Shown here in pieces: positions 11,468 to 22,300 of a stretch of DNA of 64,000 nt. The notes beneath the pieces are model-generated. The model was not told the origin of the DNA. It searched no databases and saw nothing but the letters and a program-made list of their open reading frames with translations. The stretch comes from Hormiphora californensis (taxonomy: Eukaryota; Ctenophora; Tentaculata; Cydippida; Pleurobrachiidae). The stretch is taken from contig CM035362.1 in NCBI GenBank assembly GCA_020137815.1, positions 3,295,414 to 3,359,413 of the forward strand, written 5' to 3'. Position 1 is the stretch's first letter, and every line of letters starts with the position of its first letter. The translations under genes were made by a program, and so were the position numbers.

Positions 11468-12653
11468 TCAAGTAGAAGAAAGAAAGTAATCTAGGGTGAT
11501 CTTTATGTCCGAGATCTGAACCACTAGAATGGCGATGAAATTGAAAGGAACTGCCTACTAAAGTCTGATTTTTTGAAGTTGTCACCCCCCTTTTCATGCG
11601 CGGCGCCGTATTTGCGCGTGACAGCCCCCACTTGCTTTCACTTTTCGGCATGAAACCGCATATTACCAGAAAGAGCATAATTTTATGAGTCCGTAAAACT
11701 TTGATTTGAAGAAATTGGTCAACAAGAAACAAAAGCGTGAGAGCCAAAAAACGGCCAAAACAAGTTTTCGACGCACAAATAAAACATTGCGCGCCACCCA
11801 GGGGGTGACAACTTCAAAAAATCCGACTTTAATTGATGTAACCCTATTCTGTAACTAAAACAATAACCCACCATAAAAGAGAATGATATTGATAACATAA
11901 CTCACCATGGTGAGAGACACGTTTGGTAGGTGGAGAGGGAGGGGAGTAGTACTTGTGGTGATAGTGTGTCGCGTGAGGGGGTGCATTCCCTCGTTGAGGT
12001 AGTTCACCATACAGCACTGGCTTCCTGGGAGAGTATATCGATTTAGTAACACTGGCTTCCTAGGAGAGTATATTGATTTAGTAACACTGGGATTTAGTAC
12101 CACTGGGATTTAGTACCACTGGGACAAATTTAGTAGCTTATCGGAGTTATTAGGTGTCGGGAAGATGATATTTTTGCAACCGTTTTAAATATTCTAGAAA
12201 CGGGTTCACACACAAACAAGAATGAATGAACAAGTCAGGTTCAATGAAGTACATGGGATATATTTGGGTATACCGTCGGACCCCGATATACCGGGATGCT
12301 CGGGGGAAATGGTTTTGCCCGGTAAACCGGGGTCCGACTAAATTTACCTTTTCTTGCCGTGCCCTCCACCACTCAGGGGCTGAGAAGATTTAAATTTGCG
12401 GTAGGTGTGCATGGATACTTCGGGTGGGGATGTCACAAATGCTGGTTTTGGTACAATCATAGATTGCTGATCCTCTGCATCTGAAATCAGTTTGCTGGGT
12501 TACTGGCGGGGGGGGGGGGGGGGGGGTCGTAAGAATATGATGAAATTTGTTGTCCTGAGAGTTGGGTTGCAACTGTGTCACACACAAAAATAAAAATGAA
12601 CAAGTAAACGCACCTGATGCACCTGAGGCAGGAGGGCTCTTCTCAGCTTCCAT
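11468..12653 (-). CDS. Small basic Pro/His-rich protein, four exons
   Basis: I do not recognise the family. Exons on the minus strand are 12614-12653, 12348-12480, 11906-12024 and 11468-11523, predicting 115 residues. Each junction is GT-AG (donors GTGCGT, GTAAAT, GTGAGT) and phases agree (1, 2, 1). The protein starts MEAEKSPPASGAS and contains MHTYRKFKSS, a GGGHGKKR basic cluster, and a HYHHKYYSPPSPPTKR segment. It has no signal peptide or membrane segment, so it is probably intracellular. The start has an in-frame stop upstream. Intron 2 holds a pogo-like MITE that reaches almost to the donor, and intron 3 holds a TIR element. The acceptor of exon 3 lies in a tandem duplication. The last exon is the least certain. 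Confidence 0.6.
11559..11831. mobile_element. MITE with AAAGTCGGATTTTTTGAAGT ends
   Basis: Terminal inverted repeats of about 30 bp (TAAAGTC, GATTTTTTGAAGTTGTCACC). It lies in the last intron of the small basic-protein gene. Family members are at 25751-25907 and 32800-33025. Confidence 0.8.
12009..12125. repeat. Tandem repeat overlapping a splice acceptor
   Basis: A 35-bp unit (CACTGGCTTCCTGGGAGAGT followed by ATATCGATTTAGTAA) occurs twice, followed by shorter CACTGGGATTTAGTAC units. On the minus strand the unit carries TCTCCCAG/GAAGCCAGTG, the acceptor of exon 3 of the small basic-protein gene. Confidence 0.8.
12273..12338. mobile_element. Short pogo-like MITE next to a splice donor
   Basis: CCGTCGGACCCCGATATACC to GGTCCGAC, only 66 bp. 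The right end lies just beyond the GTAAAT donor of exon 2 of the minus-strand gene (donor motif 12342-12347). Confidence 0.7.
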
Positions 12654-13089
12654 ATTGATCGTTAGTATCTCGTCTCAGTAGAATGGTCTTTCTGGCGACA
12701 TGTGCGGTCCAAGAGATGGGTAATGAAATCGCTATAAAATACGCTTTTATGAACTTTTTTTGAAAACAGGGTTCGTGAATTGGTAAAAAGTTTAATAAAG
12801 TCTTAAAATCTTGGAAAAATTTGGCATACGCTGGAGGCCCCTCTTCAGAGGGGCCTGTAGTTACAGAGTGCGGATGTGTAAAATAAGACTTTACAGGTTC
12901 CACTGTATGTCCCATTAGTCATATGGGACGGGAGTAATTTTACGACGTTTTCTCCATCGCCCCGAACCTTCTACCTGACTCAGCCCTGATTCAAAAGTCA
13001 CTTTCCTGATCCGATGTGGCTACGTTTGTCGTTCATCAGTGATCAGATACGCAGATGCATCGAGTGGATACTCATCCTAAATACCTTTG

Positions 13090-13195
13090 TCAGGCACTGA
13101 CTGTACATCGGTGTACATCGCTACGGCGTACGCAGGCTCGCGTAGCCGTACCGGGCCTTCGGCCTGGTGCGGAGAGGACGGTCTTATATGAGACA
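13090..13195. mobile_element. Dispersed CCGGGC-hairpin element (inverted copy)
   Basis: TGTCAGGCACTGACTGTACA to GAGAGGACGGTCTTATATGA, the inverse of the 7985-8078 copy, with an extra GCTACGGCGTACGC palindromic segment. Confidence 0.65.
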
Positions 13196-13352
13196 AAAAT
13201 ATCTGGGCTGTGGTTGGTATGGCAGGTGGCTCAGTACTATAGTAGTAGCGAAATATTGTCTTTAGTAGCCTTTTTCCGTCATAAAGGAAGAAGAAAATAT
13301 GATAAGAGTGAGAGAGATGGAAAGCAAGATAAAAGAAAAAATGAGCAAGAGA

Positions 13353-13356
<4 letters not shown>

Positions 13357-13446
<90 letters not shown>
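13357..13446. repeat. (GA)n microsatellite
   Basis: About 90 bp of pure GA. Confidence 0.95.
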
Positions 13447-13449
<3 letters not shown>

Positions 13450-13864
13450 CTATGATGTGCGAATGAATCCTGAAATATGTGATTGAGTAGTTATCCGCGT
13501 ACGCCGCCCCATACATGCCAATTGGCCAATTGCAGTTGCTAACTCGACTATAGCCTGCATTTCTTCTTCTCTGTTTTCAACTGTCTGTTGGCATTCATGG
13601 TCATTATATATCAAGTATGCGCTGGCCGCTGGTGTTTGGTTGTGTAAAACCTCAACGATGCTGAGTCACCAAAACTAGTGTTTTTATATGGATTCACCAA
13701 TTTATCAGTTCATTTCATGTTCATCTCTTGGAAGAGGGATTAGGATAATTGGGGCCTCAGCGTTTCGGTCGAGATCATCAAATGGCCTAATTTGGCCCTA
13801 ATCACTTTTTCAAGACATACAGTTCATCTTAAATTCTTAACTCTTCCTTTGTGGTCTAGGTGAA

Positions 13865-14980
13865 ATGTGGAGGTCTGCGGTTTTGTTAGTGTTAGCTGTT
13901 CTAGGGGCGACGGTTGAGAGCTCTGACTGCCTCTGTAAGTAAAATGTGTATATTACACTTTTATTATGACGTAAACTATTGTGTAGTTACAGCCAATTTA
14001 CTAGACCGCACCGTTTTCTTTCTCTATCAGTGGTCAATCCACGTCGGATTATGTCGGATGACCAGTGGTCATCCGACGTGAGATTCGACGACTCGACGAG
14101 GAATTCTACCAGATCAGAGAGACACGCCGCACTAATTAAATGCGGTCGCGCTTCAATTCTTCTCTCTCGTTAGTCTTTACGTCTCTCTCACTACGAATGC
14201 ACGGCGCATCCCACGTCGAATTTCTCGTCGAATTTTACGTCGAGATATGGCAATTATGTCAGATGACCACTGTATTGATGTCTTTATACTGAGCTTGTTA
14301 CACTTGCTTTGCTTCGACACCCCACAAGGGCAAATGTTGTCAAGTCATTTTTCATAAAAGTCTTCCATGATGACATTTAATCGTGTAGTACAATCAAATT
14401 ATAATGAAAAGGTCAAAGTTGAATTTTTCAGCCAAACAAGATCATTTGGACCAATGCCCACGTTATGACCATACCGATCAAATATGCGGTATTTGTCCAC
14501 AGGAAACAGCTACCCTCGAATGTCCCAAAAGTGTAAGTGTAAAACATGTGTGGTACCGTTGGTGAATAAGTAATCCAGTTGATTAGCCAACAACTATTAG
14601 TGACACAGGCCAGGGATCAGTAAATTATATCTCCGTGGACGAGGAACACAGTGTTCAAGTCAATTTGATTTAGTATCATTATCCATATCGTTGTGTATCT
14701 CGTTAATTGAATTCTATTTCAGCATCCCTTCCGTAAGGAGGGTCTGGTATCGAAACTGTGGGGGTAACCGGGATATACCTTTCGGTAAGTGTATCCCACT
14801 GTTTGAAGAACCAGGCTTTTAGGTCTAGAGAGTTGTAATTAATTAACTAATTACTAATTCAATTAATTACTAGGTATCGATTGTGTCGCGGATGTGAAAG
14901 ATCAACTATGTAACCAGAGTGGTACTAGACTTAAACTGGTGAGGAAAACAGGACAAGCCGCTGCTATGATCACCACTTAA
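13865..14980 (+). CDS. Small secreted protein, five exons
   Basis: Predicted secreted protein of 128 residues; family not recognised. Exons 13865-13934, 14031-14077, 14432-14532, 14723-14784 and 14874-14980 join with GT-AG sites and phases 1, 0, 2, 1. Residues 1-20 (MWRSAVLLVLAVLGATVESS) are a clear signal peptide. The mature part has a few cysteines (DCLL, YRNCGGN, GIDCVADVKDQLCNQ) and a basic C-terminus (RLKLVRKTG). Exon 2 has a strong polypyrimidine acceptor (TTCTTTCTCTATCAG). Reading exon 3 in its alternative frame also looks open, but then exon 4 is out of phase, which decided this model. An AATAAA at 15155-15160 is a likely poly(A) signal. Confidence 0.65.
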
Positions 14981-15154
14981 AACCCCACGTGGAAAGGAGC
15001 CAACTAGTAGATTCGATTAGCACACATGATTCTCGTGATCTTTTCAGGTTTTTCTTAGTTTCAATGTTGAATAATTCACAATTATTATTATGAAGATCAT
15101 GGACTCGTTTATGTAAGGAACTTTATACACTTTTGTTTTTTACTTTTTCTCCCC

Positions 15155-15160
15155 AATAAA
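15155..15160 (+). promoter_or_regulatory. Likely poly(A) signal AATAAA
   Basis: Lies 175 nt past the stop of the small secreted-protein gene, in a T-rich context (CTTTTTCTCCCCAATAAATC). Confidence 0.5.
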
Positions 15161-15578
15161 TCATTATCACTACCAATTGATAAACTTTTCGAAATACATA
15201 GTTGTTTGAATCGCGTTCAAGCTAAATCTCTTTGTTTGAAAATCCTCCAAAATCCAAATGAAACCACAGAGGGACTGCTTCGGATTGGAAGGGAAACTGA
15301 TCAGGACAGCGAGTAATGGGCCATAGCACTGCATAGATCGACTATCGAGTACTCAACCACACTGGTTGAGTCAACCAGGTGGTGAATTCATAGATGGATC
15401 CATGGGTAAATATGGATAATATTATATCCTACATTCTCAACAAAGCAATCAGCCTAAGTAAAATCGTCTTAGTCGAACGTTTGTCGAACTTATTAATGAC
15501 AAAAAGTGAGAAATTGAAGATAAAAAGTGGTGTTCGCTTTTTTATGAATGTGAGAATGTCAACTTCCTTCTGGTAGAG

Positions 15579-15579
15579 A

Positions 15580-15664
<85 letters not shown>

Positions 15665-15665
15665 A
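15579..15665. repeat. (GA)n microsatellite
   Basis: Nearly pure GA tract of about 85 bp. Confidence 0.95.
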
Positions 15666-16215
15666 GAAAGAGAGAGACAGAGAGTGTGTGCCTGCTAATT
15701 TTGCTGAGAAGCTACTACGGGTGCCGCAGTACATATAATTGATCAAAACTAATTTCTTCACTACCGTTCCATGCCACGTAGTTTTTATATATCTCTCTCT
15801 ATACACTCCCTCTCCTGCATTCTTTTGTGTATTATGTATGTTGAAATTAAATTTTATCAGAGTCTATTCCGTGGTTTTTTTATTCTCATCCGCAATTATA
15901 TCCCTCTTACCAAAATATATTTCTTTTTTGTCTATCTTCCTTTCCTCCTATACCTCTCTCACTCTCCCTCCATCTCCTACCCTACCTACTACATCTCCCA
16001 CCGTACCTTTTACATTTTCCTAGTTTGTGTTGTTTTCGAAGCTTAACTCGATTTTCATGCAACAATTGTCTTAGCTACTGCTGCACAACGACCTGTACTT
16101 GTACCTGCACTGCGACTCGCTATATTGTCATGTTATATATTGTGACATTTCAGAATTGTGTATAAAATTTAAATTGTAAGTATGTATATATCTTTAAATG
16201 CCAAAGATGCTGCAG

Positions 16216-16336
16216 GTTTAATAATGATATGAACAAGACTCTGATTGCTAGACCGGCTTTCTGCAGCAGCAAGCAATTTGAGCTTTCCGACAAAAATCTA
16301 TGTGGGAAATTTACATGGTGCTCTGATCAGCCATGA
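16216..16336 (+). CDS. Candidate terminal exon of a Cys-containing protein
   Basis: After an AG acceptor (GATGCTGCAG) the frame reads NNDMNKTLIARPAFCSS, then LCGKFTWCSDQP and a stop at 16334. The composition is protein-like, with spaced cysteines, but I could not establish the upstream exons. A 22-nt open block at about 16155-16176 with matching phase, and a Cys-rich open stretch near 16076-16128, are possible partners. It could be part of a secreted peptide gene or a relic. Confidence 0.3.
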
Positions 16337-16676
16337 ATTTACAAGAAGAGATTTTTAGTACGCGAAACTTTTCTGTTCTCCAAAGGTAATGCTGCTGTTA
16401 TCACTGCGCTGGCAAGCGCAAAGGTGACCATCCCCTCCCCCAGCCATGCCTGACCTCTTATATAAACTGACCACTCTCAATTATTTAAAAGTTTTTCATT
16501 GCATTAAAAATTTGAATTGGATAAGAAAAATTAAAATTAGCCCGTGCAGGGCCACTACTCAGTAACTGCCCAGCAGCGTGCCATGCTAAAAGATTATTGT
16601 TTTTCCAATGTCCATGTCCTGTACCTACCATGCAGATCTCTAAACAGCAGCCGGGTTCTTAGTGACAGTGCCAGCA

Positions 16677-18943
16677 TCATCTCCTGTACCATCTCTCCTC
16701 AGCTTGAACCTCAGCCGCCGTACTGAGAGTAGGCACCTTGGCCGTGTCAGGCAAGTCGGAAGAGAATCAGCCCGGCAGATCCCGATAGAACAGCAAATAT
16801 GATCAGAGCTCCAGTGTTGCTCCAGCTGAACTAGTAGGGGTGCCTGAGGTCCCATGAAGGCGCCAATCCTAGCGGCAAAGGAGCAATTTCCCAGAATCTT
16901 CCCTCGATGGGATGTGGGTGCCAGCTCCATTGTGTAGAGGTAGATGGAGCCGAGGCCAGCTGCTATGGCCATGGATCCAATAAGACAGCCCAGTTGGGTA
17001 AGAGTGAACTCTGGACCGAGATTCACATTCGCCATAGCAACCAGGAAGGATGCAGCACCGGTAAAGAAGAAGCACATGTTGGACCACTTCCTACCCATCT
17101 TGTCGAGCATGGGTACCATAAGAATGTAAGCGATCACCTCGCCAACCGCCGCCATTAGGTACCCCATGTACATGTCCGAGCTAAGGCTGCTCCAGCTAAA
17201 ACCGAACCCGTAGTACACGAACCCACTAACAATCCACAGCCACATTTGGCAGAGAGTTTGTATTGTCAATTCCTTGTACAACCAGAAATCCTTGAGGGAC
17301 TGGATGAAGGTTGGTTGTTCCTCGGGGATCTGCTCTCGGTCCGTTAACTCCAAATCAATAGCGTCAAGAGAGGAGTTGTTCAGCTTAGCCAGCCACTTGA
17401 GGTTCTCCGTCGCTCTCTTCGCGTTGTCCTTGCCCACCAGAAGGAACCGGGCTGACTCGGGGATGAGGACCAGGGGAATGACAGGAATGATTGACGCGAA
17501 CCCGGTAATGGCGGAGTTCCATCTCCAGCTGTAAACAGTGTACCCGAGAAGACTGGTTAGGAGATACCCAACAGCCCACATCATTTGGATACCGCTATTC
17601 CCCAGACTCCTCCACTTACCGGCAGTGTACTCTAACAATAACACATACATGCCTGTGAAGCCTACATAGACACCGACACCCTGGAGGAACCTGCAGACAA
17701 ACAGGAATATCACGTTTGGGGAGGCGGACACCGCGAACGTTGCTACGGTTACGATAGCGTAGCCAATGAGTGATCCAAACTTCCGGCCGATCAAATCGTA
17801 CAGGGTGCCCCCTCCAATAGTCCCCAGAAACGCCCCACCAAAGAAGATGGACCCGATTGCCGCCTTCAACCACTCCCTATCACACAACAAATCCCATTCC
17901 TGTGTGAAGTAACTTCTACCCTGGAGATCCCAGATAAAATCTGCTCCATCCTGGAGTTTTCCTTGCTTCACATCACTCTTCACCACCCCACACATCGTGT
18001 CCTTGTTATACTGCGCCTTGTCTGGGCAGTGCACCTTGTACCCTGTCCCCTGGACAAACTCGACGAACCTGATATTAGCGGTGGAGTTCTCCAGGGCAAC
18101 GACTGCTTCTCCACCCTCATCCAGATCAAAACTGGTTGTCGTGTTGACCGTGTTGTGGCAGATCAGGATGTTGTTGTCTCTCCGTGGTGTGGGGAACTCT
18201 AATCTGCAGTCTGTGACAGAGTCCTCTAAATCCACCGTTACTGTACACTTCTTCCCTGTGCAATCGCTGCCACTGGAGATGGTGAGAGCTCCTTCCTTGG
18301 TAGTCAGTTCCCCCAGCAGGGCCTTACCCTCCACATCTAACAGTGCCATCTTGTAATCACGCGTAGCTGGCTCAGCTAGCACCACGGAGCAGTAGCTATC
18401 CAAATAGAAGGTATCTCCCGGGTTCCCTGATCCAGTTATTGCCGTGTCAGTGAAGTTTTCCAGGCGGCTGAAGCACTCCTCGCTCTCCCAGGAGCACCGC
18501 CACATCGTGTAGGGCAGGTAACCACCAAAGTTGGGGAAATATGCCACCAACGCACACACCTGTAGGAGGATATTGAAGTTGGTTACGAAGTCACCCACTC
18601 GCACGGAGGGATTGGATTCAGGGTGTTTGATCAATAATCAATTAAGGTTACTTTTTATGGGGTTCAGGCTTGTATATTCCCTACTGAAAGATAATAGCTA
18701 CACTTTTACCAGGAACCGACCGACACAAGTAAACAACCATTCAGAACTCGTTATTTAGGTCACGTGACTGGTTATCAGCCAATAAGGGACCAGTATTTCC
18801 TGATTCGGTCGGTTCCTGACTTTTACTTTAAGTTAGCATACCGACATAAAGGACATGACCAACAGCCATAGGATGACATAAGAAGGGGACGGTTTTCCTG
18901 CTATGGAGTCCACGACCTCCTCTGTCGTCTGTTGACGGGCCAT
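16677..18943 (-). CDS. SLC22-family (organic ion) transporter, frameshifted 3' end
   Basis: Twelve-helix MFS carrier of the plasma membrane, organic cation/anion type; substrate not predictable. Exon 1 is 18842-18943 (starts MARQQTTEEVVDSIAGKPSP); exon 2 runs from 18559 to the end, phase 0. TM1 is about residues 21-43. A very large extracellular loop of about 210 residues follows (about 110 is usual). The MFS loop 2-3 motif (GGTLYDLIGRKFG) is near residue 285. PESARFLL follows TM6, DKMGRKW is in loop 8-9 and MELAPTSHRGK precedes TM11. After GAFMGPQAPLL (about 16825-16835) the frame must shift to read NTGALIIFAVLSGSAGLILF (TM12), and shift again near 16752-16765 to read LPDTAKVP and stop at 16677. 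Left unshifted, the frame ends at 16640 with a spurious tail. Pseudogene or assembly indels. Confidence 0.85.
18710..18818. mobile_element. hAT-like MITE with 8-bp target duplication
   Basis: Ends CAGGAACCGACCGA and its inverse, flanked on both sides by ACTTTTAC. It lies in the single intron of the SLC22 gene, 23 nt from the donor. The centre holds AGGTCACGTGACTGG. An 8-bp duplication is the hallmark of hAT elements. Confidence 0.9.
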
Positions 18944-19308
18944 GTCTCAGCTCTGATTCTGTACTAGGCAGCTTATTATAGGACTGATCTGTTGTAAAAC
19001 CAATTGTGTTTGCAGAAACGATCAAAAAACAAAATGCAATGGCCTTGCAGGAGATTTAGGAAAGGAAAAGCCTCCTCGTTGAATAAATTATTAATTATAG
19101 CACATTAATAAGAAACATACTACCTATAATAGTATAGAGTTACCTGGCTGGCTTCTTCTTCTCTACCTAGCAGGTATTAATTATGGTGCCTAGTGGGCAG
19201 TGGTACTCTTTTATCTCATTCCTTCTGTCTCTCTGTTCCTCAGAACCTATCATTGTGCCTCTTAATATCCAGGAGCATTTAGCATTATAATAATGACTCA
19301 ACTCAAAG

Positions 19309-22300
19309 ATGATAAAAATGAATGAGTAAGAACAAAATGAGCCACCTTTCCGGCGAACTAATTTCAATTAGTTTTTGCTCTAAATAGTGTATCAATTAGT
19401 TTTGAATGTAGCAATGAATATTTTATTGGGGGGGGGGTCACAATATATTTCTTTGGCCATGAAATAGTTTTCTGTTTCACTCCTGAATTATTTGCCTGTG
19501 ATTGATTTGCAAAATTTACTCAAAGTGTCCTCAAAAAGCTCTCAAAATGTCCTAAATGTGTCGTCAAACGTTCCGTAGACAGTTTGTCATACTCCCGACA
19601 GTTTGTCATTTTAACCATAATTCCAGGTTCAGAAGCGAGGCGAAGTTGTGTGACGTGACTCTGAGGTGTACAGATCAGCAAATACCATGTCACAGCGTTG
19701 TACTCGCATCACAGAGCCATTATTTTCACCGAGTCCTTACGGAAACAGATAAACCAATCACGTGAGTCCGTATAGAAATGATTCATTTTGATTGGTTGAA
19801 CTTTTCTGCTTTGAATGTGATAAGTATAGCCAGACTGAAGACACAGGGCCTATTACCAGTATCGTTATTCCTTTGCAAAATTCTTTGACGTATGGTCCAG
19901 ATGATGTCTGGTTACCATGGTAACAAAACATTAAATCTCCAGGGAGGTCCAGATGCCTGGTGAGTTTCGGAGTTATATCGTTGAACTGGTGGTAGGATTC
20001 CTCTACTCTGGCTCCCTGATTCTAGATCAGCAGAACTACCTTGAAGTCCTTCAACTTCACGGTCTCCTTGATATCGTGGATTTTGATGGTGTCATTTACA
20101 GGTGAATTAATTATTAATCAAACTTCATGTTTTCCTCATAATTGGTGTATCCTGCAGTAACTTGACTGTTTGCGTTCCCCGTTTCAGGTCGCTCCGAAAG
20201 TGGATAGTCCCTTCCAACATTGCCCACTTTATCACCGCATACCAGTACCTCCGGAAACTTCCCAAACTCAGGGAATTCTTTGATCACGTCTTCCTACACT
20301 CTTTCTCGGAGATTAAAGACGATTTGTTGGGTATGTGCCTGATGTTTTTTAATAGCTGTAGACGACATTTTTAGGGTTGTTCCAGTTCATTCTAAGAGAA
20401 TATATTAGCGAGCCATGGCGAAAAACCTGTGAAGTATACGATTTGATTTGATAAGAGCGGTTGCTATGGGCGTGAACAGGTGAACTTCCTTTAGGGGACC
20501 TTATAATGCACGAGGGCCAATCACTTAGTGATACCAGCACTTTCCATTTACCTGTACCTGCACTGACCGTTGTGAAGGGTTTGATTTCACATTTCACATG
20601 CTTGCAGGAGTTGGGGCAGAGCTGCTGACCGTGATAAGCTTACTGGGACGTCCCGAGTTGAATATTCAGAGTGAAAGTGAAGTTCACAGCTTTCTAACAA
20701 AGTGGATGTATCTTAACCAGTACCAGGTAGGGAGAGAATATAATATGGTTACCATGGTTACCAGAAACATAATGGGAGAGGGTTACTAGGAGGCGTGCAT
20801 GTGAAAGTTGCCATGGTAACCAAGCGTCCAATTCTGTAGTTGACACAGCAAGACATAACGGAAGTACTGAAGTTGATTTGGTGGAATGATCTTGATCTAA
20901 CTTATCTCTCCACCACGTACTTCTTGGATTCTGCTCCTCTAAAGGTACAATGTGTGTTACTAAGTAGATCCAACTTTGCCTAGCTCGACTTTGTTTTGCG
21001 CGTTAGAACATAACAAATCCAACTCATATGGTCGTGTTTCATATTGATTGGTCGTTTGACCAAAAATTTTCAGAAGAGAATTGCGAATCAACCAAAAGGC
21101 TTGGCTGGTTACTCATATACTGCAATAAGTGCATAATACTTTGAACTATACTTTAGTGAAGAAACGGTTACTCTTATTCAACGGCTTTCAGAGATATAGG
21201 CTAAAACATCAGTGCGGTTCAAAGTTGCGGCACAGGCCTCTCATAGTTTGCTAGTTGTGATTAAACTTTTGAAATTTCAGGAATAATTAGAAATAATTTT
21301 TCGTCAAAGGATTAGCTAGGTTTTGAGAAAAATTTACTCATATTGTGCGGCATACAGCTATTTTCTACCGAAAATCTTACTCCTAAGGTGTAAAATGAGT
21401 AAATTGATGTTTAAGTTTTTGCACATATCTCCTTTGAACAATTATGAGTATGATAAGGCGATAACTGGTACTCTCAGTTACTCATATTGTGCGGTACGAG
21501 ACCTGAAAATATGGTTGATTTAAACCGACAGTCAATAGAGCCGCAATTTTTGAGTAAACAGATTGTAAACATGGTAGATACATTAGATATTGGCCATATG
21601 AACTGTATCCAACCTCTTTCAGATCTGTTTACTCATTTAGTGCGGTGCTATAGCAGGTTAAAGTTTTGTGCTATTTTTAGCCCCACCGCACAATTTGAGT
21701 AAAATTTTGTAGTTTTCTTTAGCTAATATGGTTGTTCACTTTATTTGCAACATTTTAGTATCACTTTACTCATAAATCGGAACCAAAGAGGGGTGTTAAA
21801 TGCAATTCCAAAAATTCCAAAAATTCAACCACCATTTACACCGCACAATATGAGTAATTCGCTTACTCCTAGCTATGGATAAGAAATATGTAACATTTTT
21901 CTGTATTTTACACAGAAAATTGTGACAATATTTTTTACTCTGATTGATTGGTGCCAGCTTTAGCAAAGTTGGTCCCCAGAGCCGCAATTTATGAGTAAAT
22001 CCAATTTAAAGTACATAAAAGTGATCAAAAGACACTTTTACTACTAGGGTTGGAATATCAACTGATTTTTACTAGATTAAGTGCCGCATTTTTGAGTAAA
22101 CGTAACATTTGCTCATTTTTGAAAATTTTTAACGACCAATCAATATGAAACACGACCATATACCCATCAATAAACTGTGTTTTGGGTTATACTAGACCCA
22201 TCAACATTCATATTGCCTCATAATTTTATTCCAATTAAAAACCTGAATCTGATTATTAAAAAAAAGAACTCTTTTTGTATAGGAGAACCAGGCAGAGCAA

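Noticed and set aside
12344-12480. Stop codon TAA at 12344 as the end of a two-exon gene
   Set aside because: The same bases contain a GTAAAT donor whose phase fits the downstream exon at 11906-12024, so splicing is the better reading.
14432-14532. Alternative frame of exon 3 (DHLDQCPRYDHTDQICGICP)
   Set aside because: Attractive because of its cysteines, but the next exon is then out of phase and hits a stop; the other frame joins all five exons cleanly.
15739-16046. Hydrophobic plus-strand ORFs
   Set aside because: Pyrimidine-rich sequence downstream of a GA tract gives Leu/Ser/Phe codons; no splice or domain support.
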